A DNA stretch of 64,000 nucleotides from assembly GCA_903832055.1 (NCBI GenBank), contig CAILAC010000013.1, positions 1-64,000 of the forward strand, given 5' to 3'. This document shows positions 26,542 through 34,826 of the stretch, piece by piece (the stretch's first letter is position 1; each line of letters starts with the position of its first letter). The notes under the pieces are model-generated. The model searched no databases, had not been told where the DNA came from, and saw only the letters and a program-made list of their open reading frames with translations. The stretch comes from an uncultured Acidobacteriota bacterium (GTDB lineage Bacteria; Acidobacteriota; Terriglobia; Terriglobales; Acidobacteriaceae). Position numbers and translations under genes: made by a program.

Positions 26542-27459
26542 ATGGATGGACCCGTCGTTACATGCGTGCCGAACTTCTCAGAAGGCGTTGACCAGGCCTG
26601 CGTGCGGGCGATTGTCTGCGCGATGCATGTCGAGGGAGTGCGACTGCTGGATTGGTCGATGGATTCTGACCACAATCGCTCGGTGGTTACGATTGCCGGC
26701 TCTCCCACAGCGGTGGTGGAGGCAGCGGTGCGTGGCGTCGGCAAGGCTGCGGAACTGATCGACCTGACGCGGCAGACCGGTGTGCATCCGCGCATTGGAG
26801 CTGCGGATGTGATTCCTTTTGTGCCGGTTTCGAAGATTTCACTTGACCAGTGCGCATTGCTGGCGCGCCAGGCAGGGGCTGAAATCTGGCGTCGCTTCGG
26901 GATTCCTGTGTATTTTTACGAGGCTGCGGCTGCCCGCCCTGACCGCGCCAATCTTGAAGATGTGCGTCGCGGCCAGTTTGAAGAGCTGCGCGAGGCTGCA
27001 CGGCGAGAGCCGCGCCGCCGTCCGGATATCGGCGGGCCGGGGCTGCATCCCACCGCAGGGGCCTGCGCTGTCGGAGCGCGGAAGTTCCTGGTGGCGTACA
27101 ACCTGTACCTGGATACGGCCGATGTTTCTGTGGTTCGCGCTATTGCCAAGGAACTTCGTGCTTCCTCAGGAGGGCTCAAGGGAGTCAAAGCAATGGGAGT
27201 GCTGGCGCATGGTCGAGCACAGCTTTCCATGAACATCACGGATTTGCAGGCGACGCCGGTGTCGATGGTGTATGCACACGTTTGCCGCCTCTCCGAGCGC
27301 CATCACGCAGAGCCGGTCGAAGCGGAAGTGATTGGACTGCTGCCTCAGATCGCCTATGAGCAGGAAAGCCCCTGGATGCGTCTCTTACATGAGTTCGATC
27401 CAGCAACAAAAGTTTTGGAGCGACGGCTGGAATCTCCTCAGGCCTGGCCCGAGCCCTAG
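26542..27459 (+). CDS. ftcD: Glutamate formimidoyltransferase
   Basis: A 305-residue enzyme matching the N-terminal half of FTCD. It transfers the formimino group of N-formimino-L-glutamate to tetrahydrofolate. The signature CVPNFSEG opens the protein, and GVHPRIGAADVIPFVP carries the catalytic His. Further conserved blocks are GPGLHPTAGACAVGAR, FLVAYN and MNITD. The cyclodeaminase half of eukaryotic FTCD is absent, as in many bacteria. It would consume the product of HutI, encoded with hutU and hutF 25 kb downstream. It is followed by an unrelated-looking secreted protein at a 37-bp gap. Confidence 0.9.
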   Translation: MDGPVVTCVPNFSEGVDQACVRAIVCAMHVEGVRLLDWSMDSDHNRSVVTIAGSPTAVVEAAVRGVGKAAELIDLTRQTGVHPRIGAADVIPFVPVSKISLDQCALLARQAGAEIWRRFGIPVYFYEAAAARPDRANLEDVRRGQFEELREAARREPRRRPDIGGPGLHPTAGACAVGARKFLVAYNLYLDTADVSVVRAIAKELRASSGGLKGVKAMGVLAHGRAQLSMNITDLQATPVSMVYAHVCRLSERHHAEPVEAEVIGLLPQIAYEQESPWMRLLHEFDPATKVLERRLESPQAWPEP

Positions 27460-27496
27460 GCAAAAGTAATCTGCCCGGTTTGAAAGGAATGTATTG

Positions 27497-28462
27497 ATGA
27501 AGCTTTTTTCTTCTCGTCACGCGTCGGTTGCACTTGTACTGGCTGCTTCGGTCCACTTCGGTTTATCAGGGAACGCCGCTCAATTGTCTTCAGATGCGCG
27601 CTCTGCAGTGCCGCACGACGTGCAGCAGTTAGTGGTGATTGACTATCGCGTCATGCAGAATTCCTCGGCGGCCATGGGGCTGCGTGGCCAGGTAATGCCG
27701 CCTGAGCTTAAAGAACTGGAAGACGCACTGCGCAAATCCGGCCTGAATGACAATCACGATCTGGAACAGCTAGCGTTTGTGCTGTACCGCAACGGGGGCA
27801 GTTCAGACGATCTGCGTACGGTTGGAATTGCCCAGGGGCAGTTTCCCGTCCAGGATGTACTGGCGAGCTTTCGCAAGCAGAAGGTCAAGGCCAAGCTGCT
27901 GCGCACCAACAAGATTTTCCCGCTGGGCAATACCGGCATGAGCGTGGTGTTTCTCGATGAATCAACGATGATTTTCGGCGGCCTTTCTGCGGTGCGGCAG
28001 GCACTTGATGCCCGCGACGGCATTGCGCCAAGCCTGCTGACAAATGCCTCTGTGATGGACTCCATGCGCACCGTGGACAGCGAACCGCTGTGGAGCGTAC
28101 TCGACCAGAAGGGGACACAAACCATGTTGAAGCAGGTGCTGGGTGAAGCGGGCTCCGTTGCCGACTTCGATTCTGTTAAGAAGCGCCTGGTTGCCAGCTA
28201 TTACTCGATGAACTTCCAGCACGGGGTCAAGTTTGATATGTCGGTTGTTACCGGCGACAACTTTGCTGCCGCGACTGTGTCTTCTCTGCTCAACGCTGCA
28301 GTGCTGTACAAGAAAATGAGCGGAACGGACGTCGACAAGCAGGCATTGGAAGAGACTGTCATTCGTTCTAACTCTGGCCGCCTGGATGTCCATTTTGCCA
28401 GCTCAGATGCCCAGTTCAACACACTGCTCAAGTCGCCGATGTTCCAGAGCATGGTGCACTAG
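27497..28462 (+). CDS. Secreted protein of unknown function
   Basis: A 321-residue protein with a signal peptide (about 1-28, hydrophobic core ASVALVLAASVHFGL). The mature part alternates strands and helices with no motif I recognise. Segments such as HDVQQLVVIDYRVMQNS and LDESTMIFGGLSAVRQALDAR suggest a globular alpha/beta fold repeated roughly twice. It has no cysteines and no membrane segment. AAAGGAA lies about nine bases before ATG 27497; the TTG one codon earlier was rejected. Co-directional with ftcD; convergent with the GGDEF gene that ends 29 bp away. Confidence 0.75.
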   Translation: MKLFSSRHASVALVLAASVHFGLSGNAAQLSSDARSAVPHDVQQLVVIDYRVMQNSSAAMGLRGQVMPPELKELEDALRKSGLNDNHDLEQLAFVLYRNGGSSDDLRTVGIAQGQFPVQDVLASFRKQKVKAKLLRTNKIFPLGNTGMSVVFLDESTMIFGGLSAVRQALDARDGIAPSLLTNASVMDSMRTVDSEPLWSVLDQKGTQTMLKQVLGEAGSVADFDSVKKRLVASYYSMNFQHGVKFDMSVVTGDNFAAATVSSLLNAAVLYKKMSGTDVDKQALEETVIRSNSGRLDVHFASSDAQFNTLLKSPMFQSMVH

Positions 28463-28491
28463 AGCTTTTGCGGTGCGGGGAATGGGAGTGG

Positions 28492-30396
28492 CTACTCCGA
28501 TTCCCCTCCTGTTCGAACTTTGGACATCTCAAGCAGGCTGGTTGCCGAAAGAGACTCTTCGAGTCGCGGCATCGTGGACAATCCGGCGACAACGACGCGA
28601 TTGCGTCCTCTGCCTTTTGCACGGTAGAGCGCCTGATCAGCCGACTCGATCAAATCCTGCAGAGCCTTGCCTCGTTGCGGAATCATGGTCGCGCAGCCAA
28701 CTGAAACCGTGACGATGCCGGGGGCGTTGCCTTCGTGCGGAAGTTGCCGGCTGCGCACCGCCTGACAAATGTCTTCGGCAACTGCCTTGGCCCCAAGTTC
28801 ATCCGTTCCGGGCAAAATAATCGCAAACTCCTCGCCGCCATAGCGGGCAACCAGGTCACTCGGCCGCAGGACCACATCGAGCGCCGCCTCGGCAATCTGC
28901 TTGAGGCAGCTATCGCCGCGAACGTGGCCATAGGTATCGTTGTAGCGCTTGAAGTGGTCTGCGTCGATCAGCAGCAGCGACAGCTTGCGGCTTTCGCGCA
29001 GTGCACGCCGCCATTCAGCGGAAAGGACCTCGTCAAAACGCCGGCGGTTGGCGATTCCGGTCAGCGCATCGACTACGACCAGTGTTTCCATAGCCCGGTA
29101 GGCGGATTGGAGATGCTCCTCTGCGCGCTTGCGGTCGGTGATATCGCGCACCTGGTTCAGGAACCCTACGGGGCGGCCGGTTGCCGGGTCCCGATACACG
29201 CGCAGACTGCCCTCAACCCAGATATATTCACCATCGCGCTTGCGCTCGCGATATTCGAGCGTTCCTCCGTCGGAACCAGCACGCAGGGCGCGCATCGCCA
29301 TCTCGACCTCGGCCAGATCAGAGGGGTGAATCATCTCGCGAAAGACTTTTCCGAGCAAGTCCTGCGGCTCCCATCCTGTGAGTGCTTTCACGCCGGGGGA
29401 AACGTAAGTTCGAGTACCATCCAGGTCACCGAGCACAATCACGTCCCGGGAATTATCCACGACAAGTTTATGAAGAGATGCAATCTGGCGTAGTTGATTT
29501 TGGGTTCTTTTCAGGCTTCCGAACACCACAGAAATCGAGTTGAGCGTAAACATCCCGCAGGCGACATAAAGCTGCAGAATGGCCTTTTTCCATTCCGAAG
29601 GAACACCGGTTGCCAGTGCCAGAGGCCCTGAATGGTGCACGGTAAACCAGCCGCCGATTACTGCTACAGTTAGCGTAGAAAGCGCTGCCCAGCCCAGATC
29701 AACCTGGGTGAGCACCAGGATGAGAAATGGATAAATCAGAAACAGCAGCGGAGCGCGGGTCTGGCTGAACACCGCAATCGTGACCACCACCACCATGACA
29801 AGGTAGATCCAGCGCCGGCGTAAAAGGTGGAAGTTGCGCATGCGTGAGCGCAGAATTGCAGTAAAGGTCGGCGTTACAACCGCTATGCCGAGTCCGTCGC
29901 CGATCACCCAGTCAAACATTACATTCACGAAATCGTCGTGGCGCCTGACATGCTGGAAGATACCAAACAACGCGCCAGAGACAGCGGGTCCCATCAGGCA
30001 GGCGAATCCGATAAAACGCAGAAGGTATTTGCCGTCGGCAAACTCTGGCAATTCAGTTGATCGCCGCTTCAACAGGAACGCGCCAATCAAGAGTTCAATG
30101 AGATTGAGGCAATTGAAGAGTAGGCTCATCCCGGGAGTCTCGCCAATCAACAGGCTCCCGGTGACCATGCCCACAAAGGCGACGGAGACATACAGTGGCC
30201 ACCGCCATCGAGGAACCAGAAGCAGAACAGACAAAACCAGCCCGTTTGCCAGCCAGATGATATTGTTTCCACCCTCGGTACGGTCAAACGTTCCTACGCA
30301 GAGAATCGACAGTGTCACGCTCAGGAAGACGCCAGCCAGCCGCAAGGCACTGCCATGTCCGCGCGTCCATCGAGTCGGTGCTGCGTGGATTTGCAA
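28492..30396 (-). CDS. MASE1-PAS-GGDEF diguanylate cyclase
   Basis: A 634-residue membrane sensor. Residues about 20-300 form a MASE1-like region with eight or so hydrophobic helices (WLANGLVLSVLLL, FDWVIGDGLGI). A PAS domain with a PAC tail follows (about 315-440, VRDITDRKRAEEHL). The C-terminal GGDEF domain (about 455-615) has an intact GGEEF and an RxxD inhibitory site (RPSD) just before it, so cyclic-di-GMP synthesis with product inhibition is expected. TTG 30396 was chosen because GGGAGGGGGAAG directly precedes it; the frame remains open to another TTG at 30426 without such a signal. Confidence 0.9.
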   Translation of the reverse strand: MQIHAAPTRWTRGHGSALRLAGVFLSVTLSILCVGTFDRTEGGNNIIWLANGLVLSVLLLVPRWRWPLYVSVAFVGMVTGSLLIGETPGMSLLFNCLNLIELLIGAFLLKRRSTELPEFADGKYLLRFIGFACLMGPAVSGALFGIFQHVRRHDDFVNVMFDWVIGDGLGIAVVTPTFTAILRSRMRNFHLLRRRWIYLVMVVVVTIAVFSQTRAPLLFLIYPFLILVLTQVDLGWAALSTLTVAVIGGWFTVHHSGPLALATGVPSEWKKAILQLYVACGMFTLNSISVVFGSLKRTQNQLRQIASLHKLVVDNSRDVIVLGDLDGTRTYVSPGVKALTGWEPQDLLGKVFREMIHPSDLAEVEMAMRALRAGSDGGTLEYRERKRDGEYIWVEGSLRVYRDPATGRPVGFLNQVRDITDRKRAEEHLQSAYRAMETLVVVDALTGIANRRRFDEVLSAEWRRALRESRKLSLLLIDADHFKRYNDTYGHVRGDSCLKQIAEAALDVVLRPSDLVARYGGEEFAIILPGTDELGAKAVAEDICQAVRSRQLPHEGNAPGIVTVSVGCATMIPQRGKALQDLIESADQALYRAKGRGRNRVVVAGLSTMPRLEESLSATSLLEMSKVRTGGESE

Positions 30397-30596
30397 AACT
30401 TCCCCCTCCCATGGTCTATCGGTCAAAAATCAGGAACTGTGACGTACATATCGCTCAAACAGGCAAACTAATTTCCACAACGACTTCTGCTGGTCCGGCG
30501 ACGGTTGAGATCAAACAGGAGAACCGCTCAACTGTTGTGTACGCAATCAGGAAAATGCATATCAGGATTCTTTGCAGGAGCAAAAGTCAGACTCTA

Positions 30597-30974
30597 TTAT
30601 GAGGCAGGTTGAAGTTGCGGGATGAACTCAATTTTGCCCTCTGGTTGCAGACGGATCGTCAGTTGACCCTGCTGGTGCTCGACGAGCGTTAATCCCTGTA
30701 CCTTGACCGTCTTTCCGTTGTCAGTCGAATATTCCACCTTGACGGGCCCGCTGTTGCGAATCTGGAATCGATAGTGCATCGAGGCGCCAACATCGAGGCT
30801 GTTGGCTCCAAAGCTGGCGCTGGGATAGGCCACCTCCAACTGCTTGATGCGCTGCCCGGTCTGGTTTTCAACGCTGGCATCGATCCAGTGGCTTTCATAG
30901 CTCCTGCATCCGCACATTGACAGCAGGATTGCCCAAGCCGAAAAGCCGAGCGTCAATCTGGTCAAAATCTTCAA
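30597..30974 (-). CDS. Small lipoprotein of unknown function
   Basis: A 125-residue protein with a hydrophobic N-terminus and a lipobox-like MCG-C, so it is probably a lipid-anchored periplasmic or outer-membrane protein. The mature domain is all-beta in pattern (DASVENQTGQRIKQLEVAYPS, HYRFQIRNSGPVKVEY), similar to an Ig-like or C2-like sandwich. Its start overlaps the lpxD stop by four bases, so it is translated with lpxD. That suggests an envelope role, but no function is known. Confidence 0.75.
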   Translation of the reverse strand: MKILTRLTLGFSAWAILLSMCGCRSYESHWIDASVENQTGQRIKQLEVAYPSASFGANSLDVGASMHYRFQIRNSGPVKVEYSTDNGKTVKVQGLTLVEHQQGQLTIRLQPEGKIEFIPQLQPAS

Positions 30975-32008
30975 CGACTGCCTTCTTTCCCGTCTGCGTC
31001 TGATGAGCGCAGTGATTTCTCCAGTGAATTCAGCCGCCGCACCATCTCTGGCAGGCGCTGAAATGCCGCAACCGCTCGCAGCCAGCTGCGATTTTCAAAA
31101 GCGGGTGAACCTGACAGCATCCTGCCCGCAGGTACGTCGTGCGAAACACCAGACTGCGCTGTCAAAATCACTCCATCGCCCAGGGTGCAATGCCCGGCAA
31201 CGCCCGCCTGTCCAGCGAGGATTGCGTTGGCGCCGACCACCGAGGACCCCGCCAGACCCGCCTGCGCACAAACCAGCGTATTTCTGCCAATACTTGATCC
31301 ATGACCTACCTGAACCAAGTTATCAATTTTTGCGCCGTCTGCGATCACAGTCGCTCCCACTGTTGCGCGGTCGATGCAGGCATTGGCCTGAATGTCGACG
31401 TGATTCCCAATTTGGACCGGTCCTGACTGCGGGATCTTCTGCCAGTTTCCAGCACTGTCTTTGGCAAATCCAAAGCCGTCCGAACCGACGATGGCTCCGT
31501 TTTCGAGTGTGACATGGTTGCCAAGCACGCAGCCTTCACGCACAACTGCGTGGGCATGAGCAAAAAAGTAGTCGCCGATCTGTGCGCCCGCGTAGAGCAC
31601 AACATGAGACAGGATGGTGGCGAAGTTGCCGACCCGTACTTCGGGCCCGATGACGGCGTAGGCGCCTATATGTGCATCTTGTCCAATGGTTGCGGTGGGG
31701 TCAATCACCGCTGTCGGATGCACGCCGGGCGCATAACGCGGCGGCTGATAAAAAATACCAAGCGCTTGGGCAAATGCCAGGTAGGGATTGGCGAGCCGCA
31801 GTGTCGCAGTTTCAATTGCTGGAAAATCCGGAGTGACCAGCACCGCAGCTGCGCGGGTGGTCCGCGCCAGAGCAGCGTATTTAGGATTGGCGACAAACGT
31901 CAGCTCGGTTGGGCTCGCTTCTTCAATGCCCCGCACACCAGTTACTTCAAGGGCTCCGTCTCCTTGCAACTCCGCGCCCAGTTGCTTCGCCAATTCCGCC
32001 AGATTCAT
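30971..32008 (-). CDS. lpxD: UDP-3-O-(3-hydroxyacyl)glucosamine N-acyltransferase LpxD
   Basis: A 345-residue acyltransferase of the third step of lipid A synthesis. The N-terminal uridine-binding domain (about 1-95) contains GIEEASPTELTFVANPKY. The rest is a left-handed beta-helix of hexapeptide repeats, with the catalytic His in LVQVGHGSSIG and the conserved GSDGFGFA. The C-terminal helix (RLPEMVRRLNSLEKSL) is where acyl carrier protein binds in the family. Length is normal. It stands alone here without lpxA, fabZ or bamA, and is coupled to a small lipoprotein gene. Confidence 0.95.
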   Translation of the reverse strand: MNLAELAKQLGAELQGDGALEVTGVRGIEEASPTELTFVANPKYAALARTTRAAAVLVTPDFPAIETATLRLANPYLAFAQALGIFYQPPRYAPGVHPTAVIDPTATIGQDAHIGAYAVIGPEVRVGNFATILSHVVLYAGAQIGDYFFAHAHAVVREGCVLGNHVTLENGAIVGSDGFGFAKDSAGNWQKIPQSGPVQIGNHVDIQANACIDRATVGATVIADGAKIDNLVQVGHGSSIGRNTLVCAQAGLAGSSVVGANAILAGQAGVAGHCTLGDGVILTAQSGVSHDVPAGRMLSGSPAFENRSWLRAVAAFQRLPEMVRRLNSLEKSLRSSDADGKEGSR

Positions 32009-32034
32009 GCAAGCGATTGTAACGGAAACCGCGA

Positions 32035-32607
32035 TCAGGAATCGGTCTTGCGCACGAACTGCAGCGGCGGATTGCGGACTTCGGAGGCAAGAGTGCGCGG
32101 CTCAAAGAGTCCAGGCTGAGGCATTTTCGGCGTTCGCGCAGGAGCGCTCTGCGCAACAACGCCCAGTACGGTCAGCTCTTGAATTGCGCTGCGCGGTACA
32201 AGAACTCGTTGCGTATGAGAGCGGGTGTCGGGTGGCGTCAACATCAATCCGGCTCCTTCGATCAAAGTGCGGTCATTCGATGTCACGCCCTCCAGTTCAT
32301 CTCCGTCGCTGAGGGCAAGGCGCAGCCAGACACCGCTGATCCGGGGGCGGCCCGCAAAGCGGCGGCGCAACAGTCGCTCCGGTGCCTGGCTGTCTGCTCT
32401 TGAAGCAGCAGCCGACCATGCCTCCAGATCAAGTTCGCGCACATAACAAACCCATTTGACGCTGTTCCAGGGAATTTGCAGTAATTTGCCTGTAGTATGC
32501 AGTAGTTCCAGGTCCACACCATCTTCAGGGCCGTTGGGGGCGGCGTAGCCGGCGTACCATTCCCGGGTCAACTTGCGGACGATAACGGGTTTACGCGCGG
32601 CACTCAC
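32035..32607 (-). CDS. Conserved-looking cytoplasmic protein of unknown function
   Basis: A 190-residue protein starting with GTG, without signal peptide or membrane segment. Two regions have a similar beta-rich pattern: about 31-60 (VDLELLHTTGKLLQIPWNSV) and about 93-150 (WLRLALSDGDELEG, RVLVPRSAIQELTVLG). They may be two small barrel-like domains. I do not recognise a family with confidence. It is the next gene upstream of lpxD (26-bp gap) and diverges from the CCA-enzyme homologue. Confidence 0.65.
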   Translation of the reverse strand: MSAARKPVIVRKLTREWYAGYAAPNGPEDGVDLELLHTTGKLLQIPWNSVKWVCYVRELDLEAWSAAASRADSQAPERLLRRRFAGRPRISGVWLRLALSDGDELEGVTSNDRTLIEGAGLMLTPPDTRSHTQRVLVPRSAIQELTVLGVVAQSAPARTPKMPQPGLFEPRTLASEVRNPPLQFVRKTDS

Positions 32608-32782
32608 AGGCTGGATTGTCGCACGAAATGGGACAGCTTGCCCGAAGTGGCCGTATGTCTGTAGCCATTCTGGTTACGGTGTGTTAACGTACTTTGGTTG
32701 CACGATGGCTTATGGTTCTTTCTGGGGATTGAAGCATCAGATAGTTAAGCGGGCAGTGGTCCGCAGGAGTTGTGAAAGAAGA

Positions 32783-34660
32783 ATGCCAGACTATATTTAT
32801 TTGCTGGAGAATCGGCTGTCCGCCGTCCAGCAACATGCTTTGCGGACAGTCCGGGATCTCGCGCGTGAAGCGCAGATGACCGTTTTCCTTGCCGGCGACG
32901 CCGTGCGGGACCTTACCTGTGGCAGTCCAGTTCGTGAGCTTGAAGTTGTCGTTCATGGCAACGCGCTTGATTTGAAGGACGCAGTTGTGGCGGCTGGCGG
33001 CAGCGTCTGGGGCGAGCATGAGGCATCGCGGACGCTGTTTCTCTGCTTTCCTGGCAATGTGCGCCTTGACCTGAGCAGTGCGTGTCGCCCTGAATATTCC
33101 AAACCCGGTCAGCCTGTCTATCACTGGGCCAGTATCCAGGAAGATTTGCGTGCTCGCGACTTTACCGTAAATGCGATGGCGATTTCACTGAACGAGGGTT
33201 CGTACGGCCTCTTGATGGATCCTTCCAACGGTGTCGCGGACATTGAGGCCCGCCACCTGCGGCTGGTGTCCAATTACGGGTTCCTCGACAATCCGGCGCT
33301 GCTGATTCGAGCCACTCGCCTCAAGGCGCGGCTGGGATTTGAATTTGACGACCGCACCCAGACCCGCTACGAAAATGCAAAGGGTGATGAGGTCATTGAA
33401 CACCTCTCGGCCTTTGAACGTTCCCGGGAACTTGAGCAGATCGGTCACGAAGAAGAGCCCCTCAAGATTCTGGCTGCCCACGAGGCTGAAGGCTGGTCGC
33501 AACATCTATTTCCAGCTTGGACTGCGGCCAAGGCTGATGTGGAGAAACTGGAATCACTGCACGCGCTCTCGATTGAATTGCAGGTTCTCGGTGTACATCC
33601 CGATGTCTCTGCAGCGCAAATGCAGCTGCTGACAGCCAAGCTCTCGGCAAAGGAACTTGGCGAACTCAAGGCTCTGCTGCTGCGTCCCGGATTCGTGGAA
33701 GAGTGGAACAATCTGGACGCGAATGCCGCGACGTTTGCCAAAGTACTGCTCTCCAAAGAGAACGCTGCACCATCGGCAACCTACACGCTCTTTACGACCT
33801 ATCCCTCAGAAGCGGTGCTCTGGCTGGGCTTTACCAGCAAGCAGGCAGCAGTCAAAGAGAAGTTCCAGAACTTCCTCAAGGTTTGGCCGCTGATGCGCCA
33901 GAAGATTCCCTATGCGCTGATGCTCGAAATGCGCATTACGCCGGAGCTGCCCGGTTACCTGGACCTGGTCAAGACGATCTTCCTGCAGCTGATCGACGGT
34001 GGCCTCACCACCACCGAAGAGATCAAGGCGCTGCTTGAACCGCATTCGCCACCTGCGCCTCCACCGCCCGTGACCATCAAACGCACACGTGCCAAGAAGG
34101 GCGCAGAAGCGAAAGCGAAGGAGCGCCTCGTCGACGAAGATGACGAGGATGCAGACGATCTTGACGATGAAGACGAGGAAGAGGACGACGATCTTGACGG
34201 CCTTGATCTCGGCGGCGACGATCTGGACCTCGGTTTGGATGACGGGCGGGTGGTTGGTCCCGTCGTTGAAGGCGAAGAAGACGACGTTTTTGCCCGTAAT
34301 TCAGTTGGCGCAGAGGACCTGGATACCGAGCTTGATCCGGATGTGGAAGACGACGCACTGGGCGATTCGGACGATGAGTCGGATTTAGACTCCCTCGATG
34401 ACGAAGATGCTCCACGCAGAGGCAAAACAGCCAAGAAACGAATCGCTTCGCGTCGGCTAGCCTCGACGTTTGAGTCTGAATCGGACGACTTGACTGCTGC
34501 CGGCGCAGGTCTGCACGCACTTGCACGCGAGCTCGATCTGACTGAGCCCTCTGACCCCGCTGATCTCGACGAAGCCGATCCTATCTTTGAGACGGAAGAA
34601 CCCGCTGAGACCAAGGCACGACCGGCAAAAGCCAAGGCCGCGCCGAAGAAGAAGCGCTAA
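32783..34660 (+). CDS. CCA-adding enzyme/poly(A) polymerase homologue with altered active site and acidic tail
   Basis: A 625-residue protein. Residues about 1-240 match the class II CCA-adding/poly(A) polymerase head and neck: AGDAVRD in place of GGxVRD, ARDFTVNAMAI well conserved, and NPALLIRATRLKARLGFEF. The catalytic DxD that follows the VRD motif by about 14 residues is ExE here (RELEVVV), the second Gly of the GG motif is Asp, and the neck Arg of DPxR is missing. Residues about 440-550 are an extreme Asp/Glu tract and the end is Lys/Arg-rich. ATG 32783 begins the homologous part; the open frame upstream is not protein-like. It may bind RNA without adding nucleotides. Confidence 0.82.
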   Translation: MPDYIYLLENRLSAVQQHALRTVRDLAREAQMTVFLAGDAVRDLTCGSPVRELEVVVHGNALDLKDAVVAAGGSVWGEHEASRTLFLCFPGNVRLDLSSACRPEYSKPGQPVYHWASIQEDLRARDFTVNAMAISLNEGSYGLLMDPSNGVADIEARHLRLVSNYGFLDNPALLIRATRLKARLGFEFDDRTQTRYENAKGDEVIEHLSAFERSRELEQIGHEEEPLKILAAHEAEGWSQHLFPAWTAAKADVEKLESLHALSIELQVLGVHPDVSAAQMQLLTAKLSAKELGELKALLLRPGFVEEWNNLDANAATFAKVLLSKENAAPSATYTLFTTYPSEAVLWLGFTSKQAAVKEKFQNFLKVWPLMRQKIPYALMLEMRITPELPGYLDLVKTIFLQLIDGGLTTTEEIKALLEPHSPPAPPPPVTIKRTRAKKGAEAKAKERLVDEDDEDADDLDDEDEEEDDDLDGLDLGGDDLDLGLDDGRVVGPVVEGEEDDVFARNSVGAEDLDTELDPDVEDDALGDSDDESDLDSLDDEDAPRRGKTAKKRIASRRLASTFESESDDLTAAGAGLHALARELDLTEPSDPADLDEADPIFETEEPAETKARPAKAKAAPKKKR

Positions 34661-34689
34661 ACACGACTTGCATCACCAAAACACTTGAA

Positions 34690-34720
34690 AGGGGGCCGGG
34701 TGAAAGCCGGGCCCTTTTTT
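34690..34720 (+). terminator. Intrinsic terminator of the CCA-enzyme homologue
   Basis: A GC-rich hairpin with a one-base bulge (34693-34699 with 34707-34714) followed by TTTTTT, about 30 bp after the stop codon. Confidence 0.85.
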
Positions 34721-34826
34721 AGTTGACTGTCGCGCATACTCGTTACCGTTCTTACCCCGCCCAGTCCATCCACGGCGGGGTCCATGTTAGATTCAGAAAA
34801 TCCGGTCAACTCTGGAGGGTTTTCGT

